Positions 1-9,372 of a stretch of 64,000 bases of DNA are shown in pieces (position 1 is the first letter of the stretch; the number at the start of each line of letters is the position of its first letter). The position numbers and the translations under genes are program-made. The notes below the pieces were generated by a model. That model was not told the DNA's origin, did no database searches, and saw nothing but the letters and a program-made list of their open reading frames with translations. The stretch lies in NCBI RefSeq assembly GCF_900188035.1, contig NZ_FZNN01000010.1, forward strand, positions 1-64,000, read 5' to 3'. Source of the stretch: Puniceibacterium sediminis. Lineage in GTDB: Bacteria > Pseudomonadota > Alphaproteobacteria > Rhodobacterales > Rhodobacteraceae.

Positions 1-1
1 C

Positions 2-91
2 GCCACACGCTACGACAAAACCGCCGAGAGCTTCCTGGGCTTCATAGACATCACGTCCATCCGCCTCTGGGTCCGCCTTTTGTCAACATGA
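2..91 (+). pseudogene. C-terminal end of an IS5-family transposase (remnant or window-truncated)
   Basis: An open frame runs from the window edge to a TGA at 89-91 and encodes 29 residues. It begins ATRYDKTAESFLGF and ends with a tryptophan and a serine-threonine C-terminus. This is the usual tail of IS5-family DDE transposases, in which the RYDK-A--F--F--I-----WLR pattern closes the protein. The rest of the gene lies to the left of the window, so it cannot be said whether the element is intact. No terminal inverted repeat was recognised in the 500 bases to the right. The identification rests on a short but characteristic peptide. Confidence 0.75.
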
Positions 92-591
92 CCTAAGCAA
101 GGCACGCGGCCGTGTCTGCCGTACTGATCACGCCGCGCCAATGGGTGCCCGATATCTTATATTTCTCGCAACAATCCGAACCGCTCATCACCGCCCCCCA
201 GACGGTTCAATTATGGCATGACGCTTAATCAGTCTGTGCCCCCATTACCTTTATTCACCGGCCTCCCTCCCGATCCGGCCCGCATGCTGGCGGCCTTTGA
301 CAGTTTCACTACGGTTGCCGAAAAGTGAAGACCTCTATCACCACCCTCTGTCTTGCCGCGCATCCACCCGAAGTTGCGGCAGGGTGCCATGCCAATTCGT
401 GACTCATATCCTTGGATGGTACGGTCAGTTTTCTTCAAACTCCCGGATTTCCGCCGAGCCACGCGACGATTCGGCAACGCTCCGCCGAAAATGCGCAAAA
501 TGTTGTATCTCAGGGCACAAATCACGCTTTCGCGCATTCTCCTTCCATGTCAGCCCGCAAGGCGGCCGACAAAGGTACTGAGGAGATGGAA
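92..591. other. gene-free 500 bp between the transposase tail and the OpgC gene
   Basis: No convincing gene is present here. A 36-codon frame on the plus strand (218-328, MTLNQSVPPLPLFTGLPPD...) ends in a plausible-looking C-terminus and could be the decayed end of a lost gene, but it has no clear ribosome binding site or known relative. The reading frame of the next gene stays open upstream to 412, but the ribosome binding site fixes its start at 592. The stretch probably holds the promoter of the OpgC gene and debris from insertion or deletion events next to the transposase. Confidence 0.5.
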
Positions 592-1833
592 ATGCGCCTA
601 ACACTGCTTGACGGATTCCGGGGGTTTTTTCTACTTTTCATGATGATCGCACATGTGAACGGATCTTTTCATGCCGTGCTTGGTGACTACAATCACCACA
701 TGCTCGGTTGGGTCGAGGACGCGCAGGGGTTCGTCTTTATCTCGGGATTTGTTGTTGGGCTTGTTTATACCAAGATACTCGACCGCAAGGGACCCGCAGG
801 CATGGGCGGCGCGGTGCTGCGCCGCATCCGCACCATCTATACTTATCAGGCGCTGATGATTGTCGCCTTCTGTGCCGCCGCCTTGGGTCTTGCCGCTTGG
901 GGGTTGGAACCGGATATCCTTAGCCAGTATGTTCAAAATCCAGCTGCCTTTACCACCGCCTCTTTGCTGCTGGTCACCGGTTCGCTGCACATGGGAATCC
1001 TGGCGCTTTATATCTGGCTGATGCTTCTCACGCCGTTTGCATTGATGGCCTTTCATAAAGGCTGGGCAAAGTGGTGGGCTGTCGCATCAATTGCCGCTTG
1101 GACGCTGGCGCAATCGGGACTGCCGGACGCCGCGCAGCTACCCATTGAACGGGTTCTCGCAAACGCGGGTCACGGCATCAACATTGGCATCTATTTCAAC
1201 GTCTTTGGCTGGCAGATACTATACTTCCTAGGCCTTTTTCTGGGATTCCTGTTCGCCCGGGACCAGCTTGATACCTCATTCCTGCGCACGCCACGCATGC
1301 GCGCGATGTTCTGGCTGGCAGTGGCGGGTGTCGTAGCCTTTGCAGTCTTTGATCGGGCCATGAGCTTGGGCTGGATCGAGAAAGACCTGCGCAGCACTCT
1401 GTGGCGCGAAATTGATCGCGGCAACATGCACATCGTCTATCTGATGAACTTCCTCCTTGACCTGTTTGTGATCGCCTGGCTTCTGGTCGCCGGTCCGTCG
1501 AGCGGCAACCGCGCGCTGGCTTTTCTTGGTCGCGGAATTGAATGGCTCTACACCCGCCGTCCTCTGGTGTTTCTCGGTCAGCACTCGCTTCAGGTTTTCA
1601 CCGCCCATTTAGTGATGACATATTTCATCATGTGGGCGATGGCTGGCAGGGATTTGCCAGCCCTTTGGGACAATCTGCTGATGCTGCTCTCAATAGGCGC
1701 GCTATTCGTTGTCGCCTGGGGGCATGCAACGCTACAGTCCATGTCACGCGACCGCAGCCGTAACTCAGCCGTGCTGGAAAAAGGGCCTGTCCCGCAGCAA
1801 GGCCGCGTAGCAAACCCAAGCACTACCACCTGA
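592..1833 (+). CDS. OpgC-type membrane acyltransferase (OpgC domain protein)
   Basis: A 413-residue polytopic membrane protein. The N-terminus MRLTLLDGFRGFFLLFMMIA followed by H-N-G and a conserved F-F-I-SGFV-G segment is typical of the OpgC family, which adds succinyl groups to osmoregulated periplasmic glucans at the inner membrane. About ten hydrophobic segments are spread over the chain, and there is an H-SLQVF-AH motif near residue 330. The frame is open upstream to 412, but AGGAG at 581-585 lies 6 bases before ATG 592, so 592 is preferred over ATG 547 or 586. No opgGH glucan synthesis genes are adjacent, so the acceptor substrate is inferred only from the family. Confidence 0.8.
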   Translation: MRLTLLDGFRGFFLLFMMIAHVNGSFHAVLGDYNHHMLGWVEDAQGFVFISGFVVGLVYTKILDRKGPAGMGGAVLRRIRTIYTYQALMIVAFCAAALGLAAWGLEPDILSQYVQNPAAFTTASLLLVTGSLHMGILALYIWLMLLTPFALMAFHKGWAKWWAVASIAAWTLAQSGLPDAAQLPIERVLANAGHGINIGIYFNVFGWQILYFLGLFLGFLFARDQLDTSFLRTPRMRAMFWLAVAGVVAFAVFDRAMSLGWIEKDLRSTLWREIDRGNMHIVYLMNFLLDLFVIAWLLVAGPSSGNRALAFLGRGIEWLYTRRPLVFLGQHSLQVFTAHLVMTYFIMWAMAGRDLPALWDNLLMLLSIGALFVVAWGHATLQSMSRDRSRNSAVLEKGPVPQQGRVANPSTTT

Positions 1834-1839
1834 GCCAGC

Positions 1840-1870
1840 AGGCCCTTTCGGACATCTCACGGGGCCTTTT
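1840..1870 (+). terminator. possible rho-independent terminator after the OpgC gene
   Basis: AGGCCC (1840-1845) pairs with GGGCCT (1862-1867) around a 16-base spacer and is followed by T residues. The stem is short and the loop long, so this is a weak candidate. It lies seven bases after the stop codon. Confidence 0.35.
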
Positions 1871-2062
1871 GGCATCTTCAGGCTGGCGTTCAGCATCGGC
1901 AGGACCAACCAGCTGCAATGTCTGCAGACCAAACGGGATACAAATCCGCGCCAATAAACATGAATTCCTCCATTCAATCTCCCTCACAGGCGGTGATAGA
2001 CACCCGGTAGCAAGCGGCGGCGTTGCCCACATCCGTTTTTACAAGACCGCTTAGGAAGTCCG

Positions 2063-2992
2063 ATGTCGAATGCCACCATGCCCATGCCCCAGATCACCCG
2101 GGCAAGCTGGCTCATGGTTGCCAGCCTTGGACTGGTGTGGGGCAGCACCTTTCTGGTGATTGAAATCGCACTACGCGGGATCACTCCCCTGTGGCTGGCC
2201 GCCGGGCGGATTAGTTTTGCGATGCTGCTGACAGTTTCCATCTGGTCGCTGCGCGGGTGGCCTTTGTTCCTGACGCGTGCGAGGCCGTGGGGGCGTCTTG
2301 CCCTGATCGGTCTACTTTCCTCAGCCATGCCGTTCACTCTGCTGGGTTGGGGCCAGCAATATGTTACCTCTGGCTTTGCCGGGGTCTGCATGGCTGCGGT
2401 CGCGCTGATGGTACTCCCAATGGCGCATGTGTTCCTCCCCGGCGAACGCATGACCCTGCGCAGGACGCTGGGCTTTGTCATCGGATTTTCCGGGGTTGCC
2501 TTGCTGATCGGCGGGCAGGCCTTCCAATCCAGCGGCGATGCGTCAGAATCCCTGGGCCGCCTCGCGTGCCTTGGGGCTGCATCCTGCTATGCAGTCAGTT
2601 CGGTGATGATGCGCCGACTGCCCGCGATGGATCCCATCGGCATCGCCACGATACCGCTGATCTTTGGCACATTGATCGTCGTTCCCCTCGCCTGGTTCGG
2701 TGAAGGTGCGCCGCCGATGCCTTCAAACCAGACGCTGCTGGTGCTGGCGTTTCTGGGTCTGGTGCCAACCGCCGGGGCCAACATACTGCGGGTTCTGGTG
2801 ATCCGCAGCGCCGGTCCGGTATTCATGAGCCTTACGAATTATCAGGTGCCAATGTGGTCCGTGCTACTGGGGGTGCTGCTTTTGGGTGAACCAGCGCGTC
2901 CAAGCCTGCTGGCCGCGCTTGCGCTGATTCTGGCCGGTGTCGCCATCAGCCAGTGGGGGGCGCTCAAGCGATTGTTCACCAGGTCGGGCTGA
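2063..2992 (+). CDS. EamA / DMT-superfamily transporter
   Basis: A 309-residue inner-membrane protein with about ten hydrophobic helices arranged as two EamA repeats. The first repeat opens with LVWGSTFLVIEIALR and the second with GAASCYAVSSVMMRRLP. The W-G-ST-F signature near the N-terminus is typical of the drug/metabolite transporter superfamily. Members export amino acids, metabolites or small toxic compounds, and the substrate cannot be read from sequence. ATG 2063 is preceded by AGGAAG at 2053-2058. The gene stands alone, with a convergent neighbour about 100 bases downstream. Confidence 0.88.
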   Translation: MSNATMPMPQITRASWLMVASLGLVWGSTFLVIEIALRGITPLWLAAGRISFAMLLTVSIWSLRGWPLFLTRARPWGRLALIGLLSSAMPFTLLGWGQQYVTSGFAGVCMAAVALMVLPMAHVFLPGERMTLRRTLGFVIGFSGVALLIGGQAFQSSGDASESLGRLACLGAASCYAVSSVMMRRLPAMDPIGIATIPLIFGTLIVVPLAWFGEGAPPMPSNQTLLVLAFLGLVPTAGANILRVLVIRSAGPVFMSLTNYQVPMWSVLLGVLLLGEPARPSLLAALALILAGVAISQWGALKRLFTRSG

Positions 2993-3091
2993 CGTCGCGC
3001 TATTCCCTTTGCCAATACACAGGGGGAGACGCCGATTTCTCCAACTGGGCCAGCGCCCCCATCAGTATTCCAGCACTGCGCCTCGGCCCTG

Positions 3092-4849
3092 TCACTCCCA
3101 ACAGCTGACCAGAACTGTCATACCCAAGGCTATCGTGGTCAGATCCTCGGGTGCAATCGCAGCGCCGCCCTGTGTGGTGGTGGCGCGCAGGGCGACGCGA
3201 TTTAGCAGCGCCTGAATGTCGTCGGCCTTGGCGGCAAAGCTGACCTCTTCCGGCAACTGACGGTTCCTGTCGTCACGCGGCAACAGCATTCCGAGCACGG
3301 CGCCACCTGCATCCATAACCGGACCGCCCGCATCCCCCGGCAACGAGGCGAGCGCGAGACGCTTCTTGGTCTCTTCCCCTGCCAGCCCACGGACATCCTC
3401 AAGGGTGCCAAAGGTCAGCGTCGGCGCACTCAGCACGCCGCCAAAGGAATAGCCCGAAACCGCCACCTCGGACTGCAGCGGCGGCAGATCGGTGCGAAGG
3501 GCCGCGACGGACTGTGGTGCCAGCGTCACATCGCTGCGCAGCACTGCAACGCCGGTCGCCGCATCCTCCGCAACGATGTGCGCGTCATACTGATCCTCCA
3601 GCGTGATCCGCCCGCAGCGGATCACAGCATCGCGTGCAGTCACGACCGTGCCCGCGCTGTCGATAAAGAAACCCGATGCAGTCACCTTGGGTTGACGAAT
3701 CCGCAGGCCCGCCAGCAGATCGACCGAAGGCTCGGTATCCTCGGACAGCCCGGAATCCAGCACGCCGGGCATGGTTTCAAAGCTTGACCGCATCGCCTGC
3801 AGCACCCGGTTGAACCGCGCGTCGTCACCTGCAGGCCAGACAAGGGTAAAGCCCTTGATCTGACCATTCTCCAGCCGCACCTCTGTGTGCGACACGATCC
3901 GGGAATTCGCGCCGGTCAGGGTGAAACCGTCACGCCGACGCTCGCGTGCGCCCTCAGGCGGGACGATTTCGAGCGTCTGCATGATCTCGTATAGACCAAA
4001 AAGGGTGTTCTGATCGCCTGGTTGGCTGATCAGCAGCACCCGCACCGGTAGTTCACCGGTCGGCCCGTAATGTACAAAGGGCGATTCATAGCGATCAAAG
4101 GCCACCACCCCCATCGGCAGCAGGATCGAAATTCCTGCCTGCGCCTCTGTCACCTGGCGCATATCCAGCCCGTCGAGCACCGCGTTATACTGGCCCAACA
4201 GGTCCGCGCGCTGGCGGGTCGTCAGCACCCCGGTGGCTTCATAGCCGTTTGCGCGTTGCCATTCGGCCATCGAATTGCGCGTGCCCGGGCCAAAGGCGCC
4301 GTCGATGGTGGAATTGTAGTAACCCGCCCACCGCAGAGCGATTTGCAGCTGTTCACGCGCCTCTCCGTTCAGGCGGGCCTCTGCCGCTGCGGCCTCTCTT
4401 GGGGTTTCGTCGGGGAAACTCTGCTCTGCCGCAACTGTCGCGCTGGGGGCCGTGATTTCGGGAACCTGATCAAGTGGCGTCACGGTGATGTCGGTCGTGG
4501 TAATCTGTTCGGCTGTCTGGGACGCAGCGCCGATCGGCCAGAACTGACCGCGGAAGACTCCGGTATCAGCGATATAGCTGTCCTGTGGAATCTGCCCCTG
4601 GCCGCGCAACTGGCGCAGCCGCGCCTCGGCCTCGGCCCGGTCATAAGGCCCAAGCGCAATGCCATACCAACCATTGCCTAGTGCGAATCCGTTAACATCA
4701 CGAAGATAGCTGGTGTAGTCCCGCGCCCTCTCCTCGGCCCGGGTCAATGTCGGCTGCGCCTCGATCTGGATATAGGTTGCATCCTGTGCGAGTGCTGCAC
4801 CAGCTGTCAAAAACACGGCAGCCAGAAGCGCCATCACCATTCTCATCAT
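3092..4849 (-). CDS. secreted SPOR / peptidoglycan-binding / inactive trypsin-fold protein
   Basis: A 585-residue exported protein. The start at 4849 places a classic signal peptide first ([21 protein letters not shown]). A SPOR-like segment follows at about residues 25-105, then a PG_binding_1 module at about 165-225 ([11 protein letters not shown]), a middle region, and a trypsin/DegP-like domain from about residue 380. In that domain all three catalytic positions are changed. The TNxHV histidine region reads VVTARDAV near residue 400, the aspartate region reads ATGVAVL near 430, and the nucleophile motif reads GDAGGP near 505, with alanine in place of serine. Peptide hydrolysis is therefore unlikely. 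A binding or scaffold role at the peptidoglycan is inferred. The frame extends upstream to 5020, but that would bury the signal peptide. Confidence 0.8.
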   Translation of the reverse strand: MMRMVMALLAAVFLTAGAALAQDATYIQIEAQPTLTRAEERARDYTSYLRDVNGFALGNGWYGIALGPYDRAEAEARLRQLRGQGQIPQDSYIADTGVFRGQFWPIGAASQTAEQITTTDITVTPLDQVPEITAPSATVAAEQSFPDETPREAAAAEARLNGEAREQLQIALRWAGYYNSTIDGAFGPGTRNSMAEWQRANGYEATGVLTTRQRADLLGQYNAVLDGLDMRQVTEAQAGISILLPMGVVAFDRYESPFVHYGPTGELPVRVLLISQPGDQNTLFGLYEIMQTLEIVPPEGARERRRDGFTLTGANSRIVSHTEVRLENGQIKGFTLVWPAGDDARFNRVLQAMRSSFETMPGVLDSGLSEDTEPSVDLLAGLRIRQPKVTASGFFIDSAGTVVTARDAVIRCGRITLEDQYDAHIVAEDAATGVAVLRSDVTLAPQSVAALRTDLPPLQSEVAVSGYSFGGVLSAPTLTFGTLEDVRGLAGEETKKRLALASLPGDAGGPVMDAGGAVLGMLLPRDDRNRQLPEEVSFAAKADDIQALLNRVALRATTTQGGAAIAPEDLTTIALGMTVLVSCWE

Positions 4850-5006
4850 ACCTGTCGCCGTCCCCGAACCATTCCAACGTTTCCGTGCTCTTATCCGTAT
4901 TAAACAAAAGCCACAGCCCCTGCAGGTCAAAATATGGCGAGCGGTGCAATTGACCCCCGCCCGCCTAGCGCCTAAGCAGACCGAAACGCATCTCAGGGCA
5001 TTTCGC

Positions 5007-5948
5007 ATGGACCAGATCACCGGAACAAATGCGGGTAAACCGCGCAGCTTTCAGGAAATCATTCTGCGACTGCAGAATTATTGGGCAGCCAAGGGCTGCG
5101 CCATCCTGCAACCCTATGACATGGAAGTCGGCGCCGGCACATTTCACCCAGCCACAACCCTGCGTTCTCTGGGCACCAAGCCGTGGGCGGCCGCCTATGT
5201 GCAGCCCTCGCGTCGTCCCACCGACGGTCGTTATGGCGAGAACCCGAACCGGCTCCAGCATTACTACCAGTATCAGGTGGTCATCAAACCTTCGCCGCCG
5301 GACCTTCAGGCGCTCTACTTGGGATCGCTTGCCGCAATCGGCGTGGACATGGCGCTGCACGACGTCCGCTTTGTCGAAGATGACTGGGAATCGCCCACAC
5401 TCGGTGCATGGGGTCTTGGCTGGGAGGTCTGGTGCGATGGCATGGAAGTGTCGCAGTTCACCTATTTCCAGCAGGTCGGAGGGCATGATTGCCACCCGGT
5501 TTCGGGAGAGCTGACCTATGGCCTCGAACGCCTTGCCATGTATGTGCTGGGAGTCGACCATGTGATGGACATGCCTTTCAACGACCCAGACGCACCCATT
5601 GCGCTGACCTATGGTGACATCTTCCGCCAAACCGAGGAAGAATACAGCCGCTGGAACTTTGACGTCGCCGATACCGAAACTCTGCTTCGCCATTTCGAAG
5701 ATGCCGAACGCGCGTGCACCGATATCCTTGACCGCGACGCCGATGACCCCAAGACTGGCAAGCGCATCGTCATGGCCCACCCGGCTTATGACCAGTGCAT
5801 CAAGGCCTCGCATCTCTTCAATCTGCTCGACGCGCGCGGCGTGATTTCGGTCACAGAACGTCAGGCCTATATCGGGCGTGTCCGCACGCTTTCCAAACGC
5901 TGCGCTGACGCCTTTGTCACCACCACGGCCGGCGGCTGGGCGGCCTGA
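5007..5948 (+). CDS. glyQ: glycyl-tRNA synthetase alpha subunit
   Basis: 313 residues, close to the usual bacterial GlyQ length of about 300. It carries the characteristic opening [20 protein letters not shown], the GAGTFHPAT block and the [20 protein letters not shown] block of the alpha chain. GlyQ forms the catalytic, glycine- and ATP-binding part of the heterotetrameric alpha2beta2 enzyme, which charges tRNA-Gly in the cytoplasm. The frame is open upstream to 4944, but ATG 5007 is preceded by CAGGG (4994-4998) and matches the family start. The stop overlaps the ATG of a 13-codon micro-ORF, which leads to the next gene. glyS follows two genes later. Confidence 0.97.
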   Translation: MDQITGTNAGKPRSFQEIILRLQNYWAAKGCAILQPYDMEVGAGTFHPATTLRSLGTKPWAAAYVQPSRRPTDGRYGENPNRLQHYYQYQVVIKPSPPDLQALYLGSLAAIGVDMALHDVRFVEDDWESPTLGAWGLGWEVWCDGMEVSQFTYFQQVGGHDCHPVSGELTYGLERLAMYVLGVDHVMDMPFNDPDAPIALTYGDIFRQTEEEYSRWNFDVADTETLLRHFEDAERACTDILDRDADDPKTGKRIVMAHPAYDQCIKASHLFNLLDARGVISVTERQAYIGRVRTLSKRCADAFVTTTAGGWAA

Positions 5949-5992
5949 TGGCGGTTCGCCCTCGCCCGATCAACATGGACTGGACCTAGACC

Positions 5993-6523
5993 TTGGCGCA
6001 GAACATCACCGGCAAGATCCTTGTCGCATTCATTGTGGTCACGGCGCTGATCGCGGGCGGGTTGCTGTATTACATGCAGGTTTATGCCTATTACTACGAC
6101 GTGACAGCCACCGGCACCGATGATGTCCAGCTGACAGGCAAGGTGTCTGGTCTGCCCGAAACCATACTCTACGAGGATTTCCGCGCCATCGACGCCGCTT
6201 CCTCGCCCATCCGGTACCGAGCCTGCTTCACCACCCCCACCGGGCTGGATCAGCTCCGTGACACCTATGCAACCTATCCCGGTGCCGAGCCGCGCATTGC
6301 CCCAAGCTGGTTCGACTGCTTTGATGCAGAAGCCATCGGCGACGATCTGGCCGCCGGACGTGCACTCGCATTTACCAGCCAGCGCAATATAAGCTACGGG
6401 ATTGATCGCGTTGTCGCAGTCACCCAAGACGGCCACGGCTATGTCTGGCACGAAATCAACGAATGCGGCGACAAGGCCTATGACGGAACGCCGCTCGGAG
6501 TGGACTGCCCGGCGCGGGACTAG
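5993..6523 (+). CDS. DUF6446 family membrane-anchored protein
   Basis: A 176-residue protein with one N-terminal membrane anchor (KILVAFIVVTALIAGGLLYY) and a globular, probably periplasmic, domain containing three cysteines (RACF, WFDCFD and NECGD). It matches the DUF6446 family, which sits between glyQ and glyS in Rhodobacterales; its function is unknown. An in-frame TAG at 5987-5989 forces the start to be the TTG at 5993, with only a weak GGAC upstream. Translation may be helped by coupling: the glyQ stop overlaps a micro-ORF (5948-5989) that ends three bases before this TTG. Its placement suggests co-expression with the glycyl-tRNA synthetase subunits rather than any known role in them. 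Confidence 0.75.
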   Translation: MAQNITGKILVAFIVVTALIAGGLLYYMQVYAYYYDVTATGTDDVQLTGKVSGLPETILYEDFRAIDAASSPIRYRACFTTPTGLDQLRDTYATYPGAEPRIAPSWFDCFDAEAIGDDLAAGRALAFTSQRNISYGIDRVVAVTQDGHGYVWHEINECGDKAYDGTPLGVDCPARD

Positions 6524-6854
6524 CGCCTTGCCGCAGTGACCCGAAGCAGGCTTTGCACATAGCGGCTTCGGACAAGCGGTTACAGCATCACCTCGTCCCA
6601 GCAAACAATGCCTGCAAACTTGTGGTAAGCATCTCCCTGGGTCAACCGACCTTTGTGATCGAAGGCTTTGCAGAACCGACCAACAGAAACATTTCTGGCA
6701 GCACATCTCAGATCATTCCCACGCAGGTCGGGAGCAAGGTTTAACAGGTCACGTTCTGAGCAATCGGCTGGACGTCTGCCGCCCATCCGGCTATCCACCC
6801 CTCGACTGACCGTGCGCCTTTCCGCCCACGGCACTTCGAAGATTTGGTGACCCG
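6524..6854. other. 331 bp without a gene between the DUF6446 gene and glyS
   Basis: I see no credible gene here. Short frames exist on both strands (for example 6580-6834 on the minus strand), but none has a recognisable product or ribosome binding site. Only GGTGA, a few bases before the glyS ATG, looks functional. The stretch may carry a separate promoter for glyS. Confidence 0.45.
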
Positions 6855-9098
6855 ATGCCCGACCTGCTGATCGAACTCTTTTCCGAGGAAATCCCCGCGC
6901 GGATGCAGACCCGCGCCGCCGAGGATCTGAAATCCCGTGTCACCAACGGCCTTGTCGAAGCGGGCCTTACCTATGCAGGCGCCGCGGCCTTCTCGACGCC
7001 GCGTCGTCTGACCCTCGCGATTGAGGGGATGCTGGACCAAAGCCCGACCCTGCGTGAAGAACGCAAAGGTCCCCGCGTCGATGCCCCCGACAAGGCGATT
7101 GAAGGCTTCTTGCGCGGTGCGGGCCTCACCCGCGACCAGCTGGTCGAACGGGATGAGAAAAAAGGCCGCGTCTTTTACGCGATGATCGAAAAACCGGGAC
7201 GCCCGGCCGCAGAAATCGTGGCCGAAGTTCTCGAGGATACGATCCGTAACTTCCCATGGCCCAAGTCGATGCGCTGGGGCAACGGCACCCTGCGCTGGGT
7301 CCGCCCGCTGCACCGTATCCTCTGCGTGATGGCTACCGAAGCCGGGGCAGAAGTCGTGCCGATGGAGATGGACGGAATCACCGCCGGGAACACGACGGAA
7401 GGCCATCGATTCATGGCGCCAGAGCCGTTTTCTGTAACGTCTTTCGATGATTACGCCGCAAAGCTTAAGCGCGCCAAGGTGGTCCTGTCTGCCGCCGACC
7501 GGGCCGAGACGATCTGGCACGACGCCACCAACATGGCCTTTGCCTCTGGGCTTGAGGTGATTGAGGATAAGAGCCTGCTGGCAGAGGTTGCCGGTCTGGT
7601 CGAATGGCCCGTTGTCCTGATGGGCGAAATCGGTGCGGCCTTCCTGGACCTTCCGCCCGAGGTGCTGCAAACCTCGATGAAGGAACACCAGAAATTCTTT
7701 TCGGTGAAGAACCCCAAAACGGGCCGGATCGAACGGTTCATCACGGTGGCAAACCGCGAAACGGCGGACCATGGCGCAACGATCCTTGCGGGCAACCAAA
7801 AGGTGTTGGCGGCGCGTCTGTCGGATGCAAAATTCTTCTGGGAAAATGACCTGCGTGTGGCCAAGTCCGAGGCAGGCCTGTCCGTCTGGACCGACCAACT
7901 GTCCAACGTCACCTTCCACAACAAACTGGGCAGCCAGAAAGACCGGATTGAACGGATCGCAGCGCTGGCCCGTGAACTGGCCCCGGCGATTGGGGCCGAT
8001 CCCGATCTGGCCGAACAAGCCGCCCGCGTGGCCAAGGCCGATCTGTCGTCGGAAATGGTCTATGAATTCCCGGAACTTCAGGGTCTTATGGGCCGCTACT
8101 ACGCCAAAGCCGCTGGCCTTCCGGAGGAAGTCGCCGCAGCCTGTCAGGAACACTACTCTCCCCTCGGCCCGTCGGATGACGTGCCAACCGCGCCAGTGTC
8201 GGTCGCCGTGGCTTTGGCCGACAAGCTGGACACGTTGACCGGATTTTGGGCGATTGACGAGAAGCCGACCGGGAGCAAAGACCCGTTCGCGCTGCGTCGG
8301 GCAGCTTTGGGTGTTATTCGATTGGTGCTTGGCCTTGGAAAGAGCATTCCTCTTATTGATATACTGTTTAAACCGATTGCAGCGCATGTTGTTGCAGGGT
8401 CAGTTAGTGCATCCGAAGCTCTTAAAATCGCGGGGAGCCTACCTGATGCTACCAACCTTCATGTACGGATAAACGTTCTGGACGCGAAAATGTCCTTTAT
8501 TGAAACGGCCATCGACTCTATCGGATCCGATGAAGCAAGGTCGAATTATGAAATTGCTTCAAAAGCTCATTTTACCTCTTTGTTGTCCTTTTTCCAGGAC
8601 CGCCTTAAGGTCTACCTAAAGGACGAAGGCATCCGCCATGACGTAATCGACGCGTGCCTTGCAATGCCGGGGAATGACGACCTTACCCTGCTGGTGGGCC
8701 GTGCCCGCGCCCTTTCGGAAACGCTCAAGACGGAGGATGGCACCAACCTTGTGCAGGGGTTCAAGCGGGCCAACAACATCCTCACCCAGGCCGAGGAAAA
8801 GGACGGCGTCGAATACTCCTATGGCGCCGATGCGAACTATGCCGAACATCCGGCGGAACATGCGCTGATCGTGGCATTGGATACCGCCGAAGCGGCGATC
8901 ACCCCCGCCATGGCCGCCGAGGATTTTGCGGGCGCGATGCAGGCCATGGCGGCGATGCGTCCGGCGGTCGATGCCTTCTTTGATGCCGTTCAGGTCAATG
9001 CCGACAGCGAGATACTGCGGCGCAACCGGCTCAACCTGCTCAGCCGTATTCGCACCATCTGCCTGCAGGTCGCGGATCTGACCAAGCTCGACGGCTGA
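6855..9098 (+). CDS. glyS: glycyl-tRNA synthetase beta subunit, with an AT-rich internal insertion
   Basis: 747 residues, against about 690 in Escherichia coli. It opens with MPDLLIELFSEEIPARMQ and contains the family blocks KSMRWGNGTLRWVRPLH, QTSMKEHQKFFSV and DPFALRRAALGVIR (about residues 476-489). The C-terminal tRNA-binding part is GFKRANNILTQAEEKDGVEY. GlyS supplies most of the tRNA-Gly recognition in the alpha2beta2 synthetase. Between DPFALRRAALGVIR and FFQDRLKVYLKDEGIRHDV there are about 90 residues where E. coli has about 40. This part of the gene (8341-8580) is only 44 percent GC by direct count and uses A/T-ending codons, unlike the flanks. The frame is intact, so the protein is presumed functional. 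Confidence 0.97.
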   Translation: MPDLLIELFSEEIPARMQTRAAEDLKSRVTNGLVEAGLTYAGAAAFSTPRRLTLAIEGMLDQSPTLREERKGPRVDAPDKAIEGFLRGAGLTRDQLVERDEKKGRVFYAMIEKPGRPAAEIVAEVLEDTIRNFPWPKSMRWGNGTLRWVRPLHRILCVMATEAGAEVVPMEMDGITAGNTTEGHRFMAPEPFSVTSFDDYAAKLKRAKVVLSAADRAETIWHDATNMAFASGLEVIEDKSLLAEVAGLVEWPVVLMGEIGAAFLDLPPEVLQTSMKEHQKFFSVKNPKTGRIERFITVANRETADHGATILAGNQKVLAARLSDAKFFWENDLRVAKSEAGLSVWTDQLSNVTFHNKLGSQKDRIERIAALARELAPAIGADPDLAEQAARVAKADLSSEMVYEFPELQGLMGRYYAKAAGLPEEVAAACQEHYSPLGPSDDVPTAPVSVAVALADKLDTLTGFWAIDEKPTGSKDPFALRRAALGVIRLVLGLGKSIPLIDILFKPIAAHVVAGSVSASEALKIAGSLPDATNLHVRINVLDAKMSFIETAIDSIGSDEARSNYEIASKAHFTSLLSFFQDRLKVYLKDEGIRHDVIDACLAMPGNDDLTLLVGRARALSETLKTEDGTNLVQGFKRANNILTQAEEKDGVEYSYGADANYAEHPAEHALIVALDTAEAAITPAMAAEDFAGAMQAMAAMRPAVDAFFDAVQVNADSEILRRNRLNLLSRIRTICLQVADLTKLDG

Positions 9099-9372
9099 CA
9101 AAGCCGCACCGGACAGTACCCTCCCAAGGGGGGCATACGGGCACAAATCCAGGCAATTTGTCCCTGCTGTGTCATTGACCAGCCGGATGCTCGGGCAGCC
9201 CGCAGCCGTCGGCAAGCCCGCCAACCGGGCCCTGACCTGCCACCGCGAACTAGGCGGCATTTGGTGCCAGAACTTTTCCATGTCGGCTGAACGTCAGCGA
9301 GACCTGTTCAAAGCACGTCCTTTACACACGCCTTTTCAGGCGTATTCTGCCCAAACACAAAAAGGTGCTGCA

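Noticed and set aside
6580-6834. 84-codon minus-strand frame before glyS
   Set aside because: There is no credible ribosome binding site or family match, and it would run against an otherwise uniform plus-strand operon.
6741-8387. 548-codon minus-strand open frame opposite glyS
   Set aside because: It is a shadow of the GC-rich glyS coding strand. It has no recognisable domains, and the plus strand encodes a conserved enzyme.
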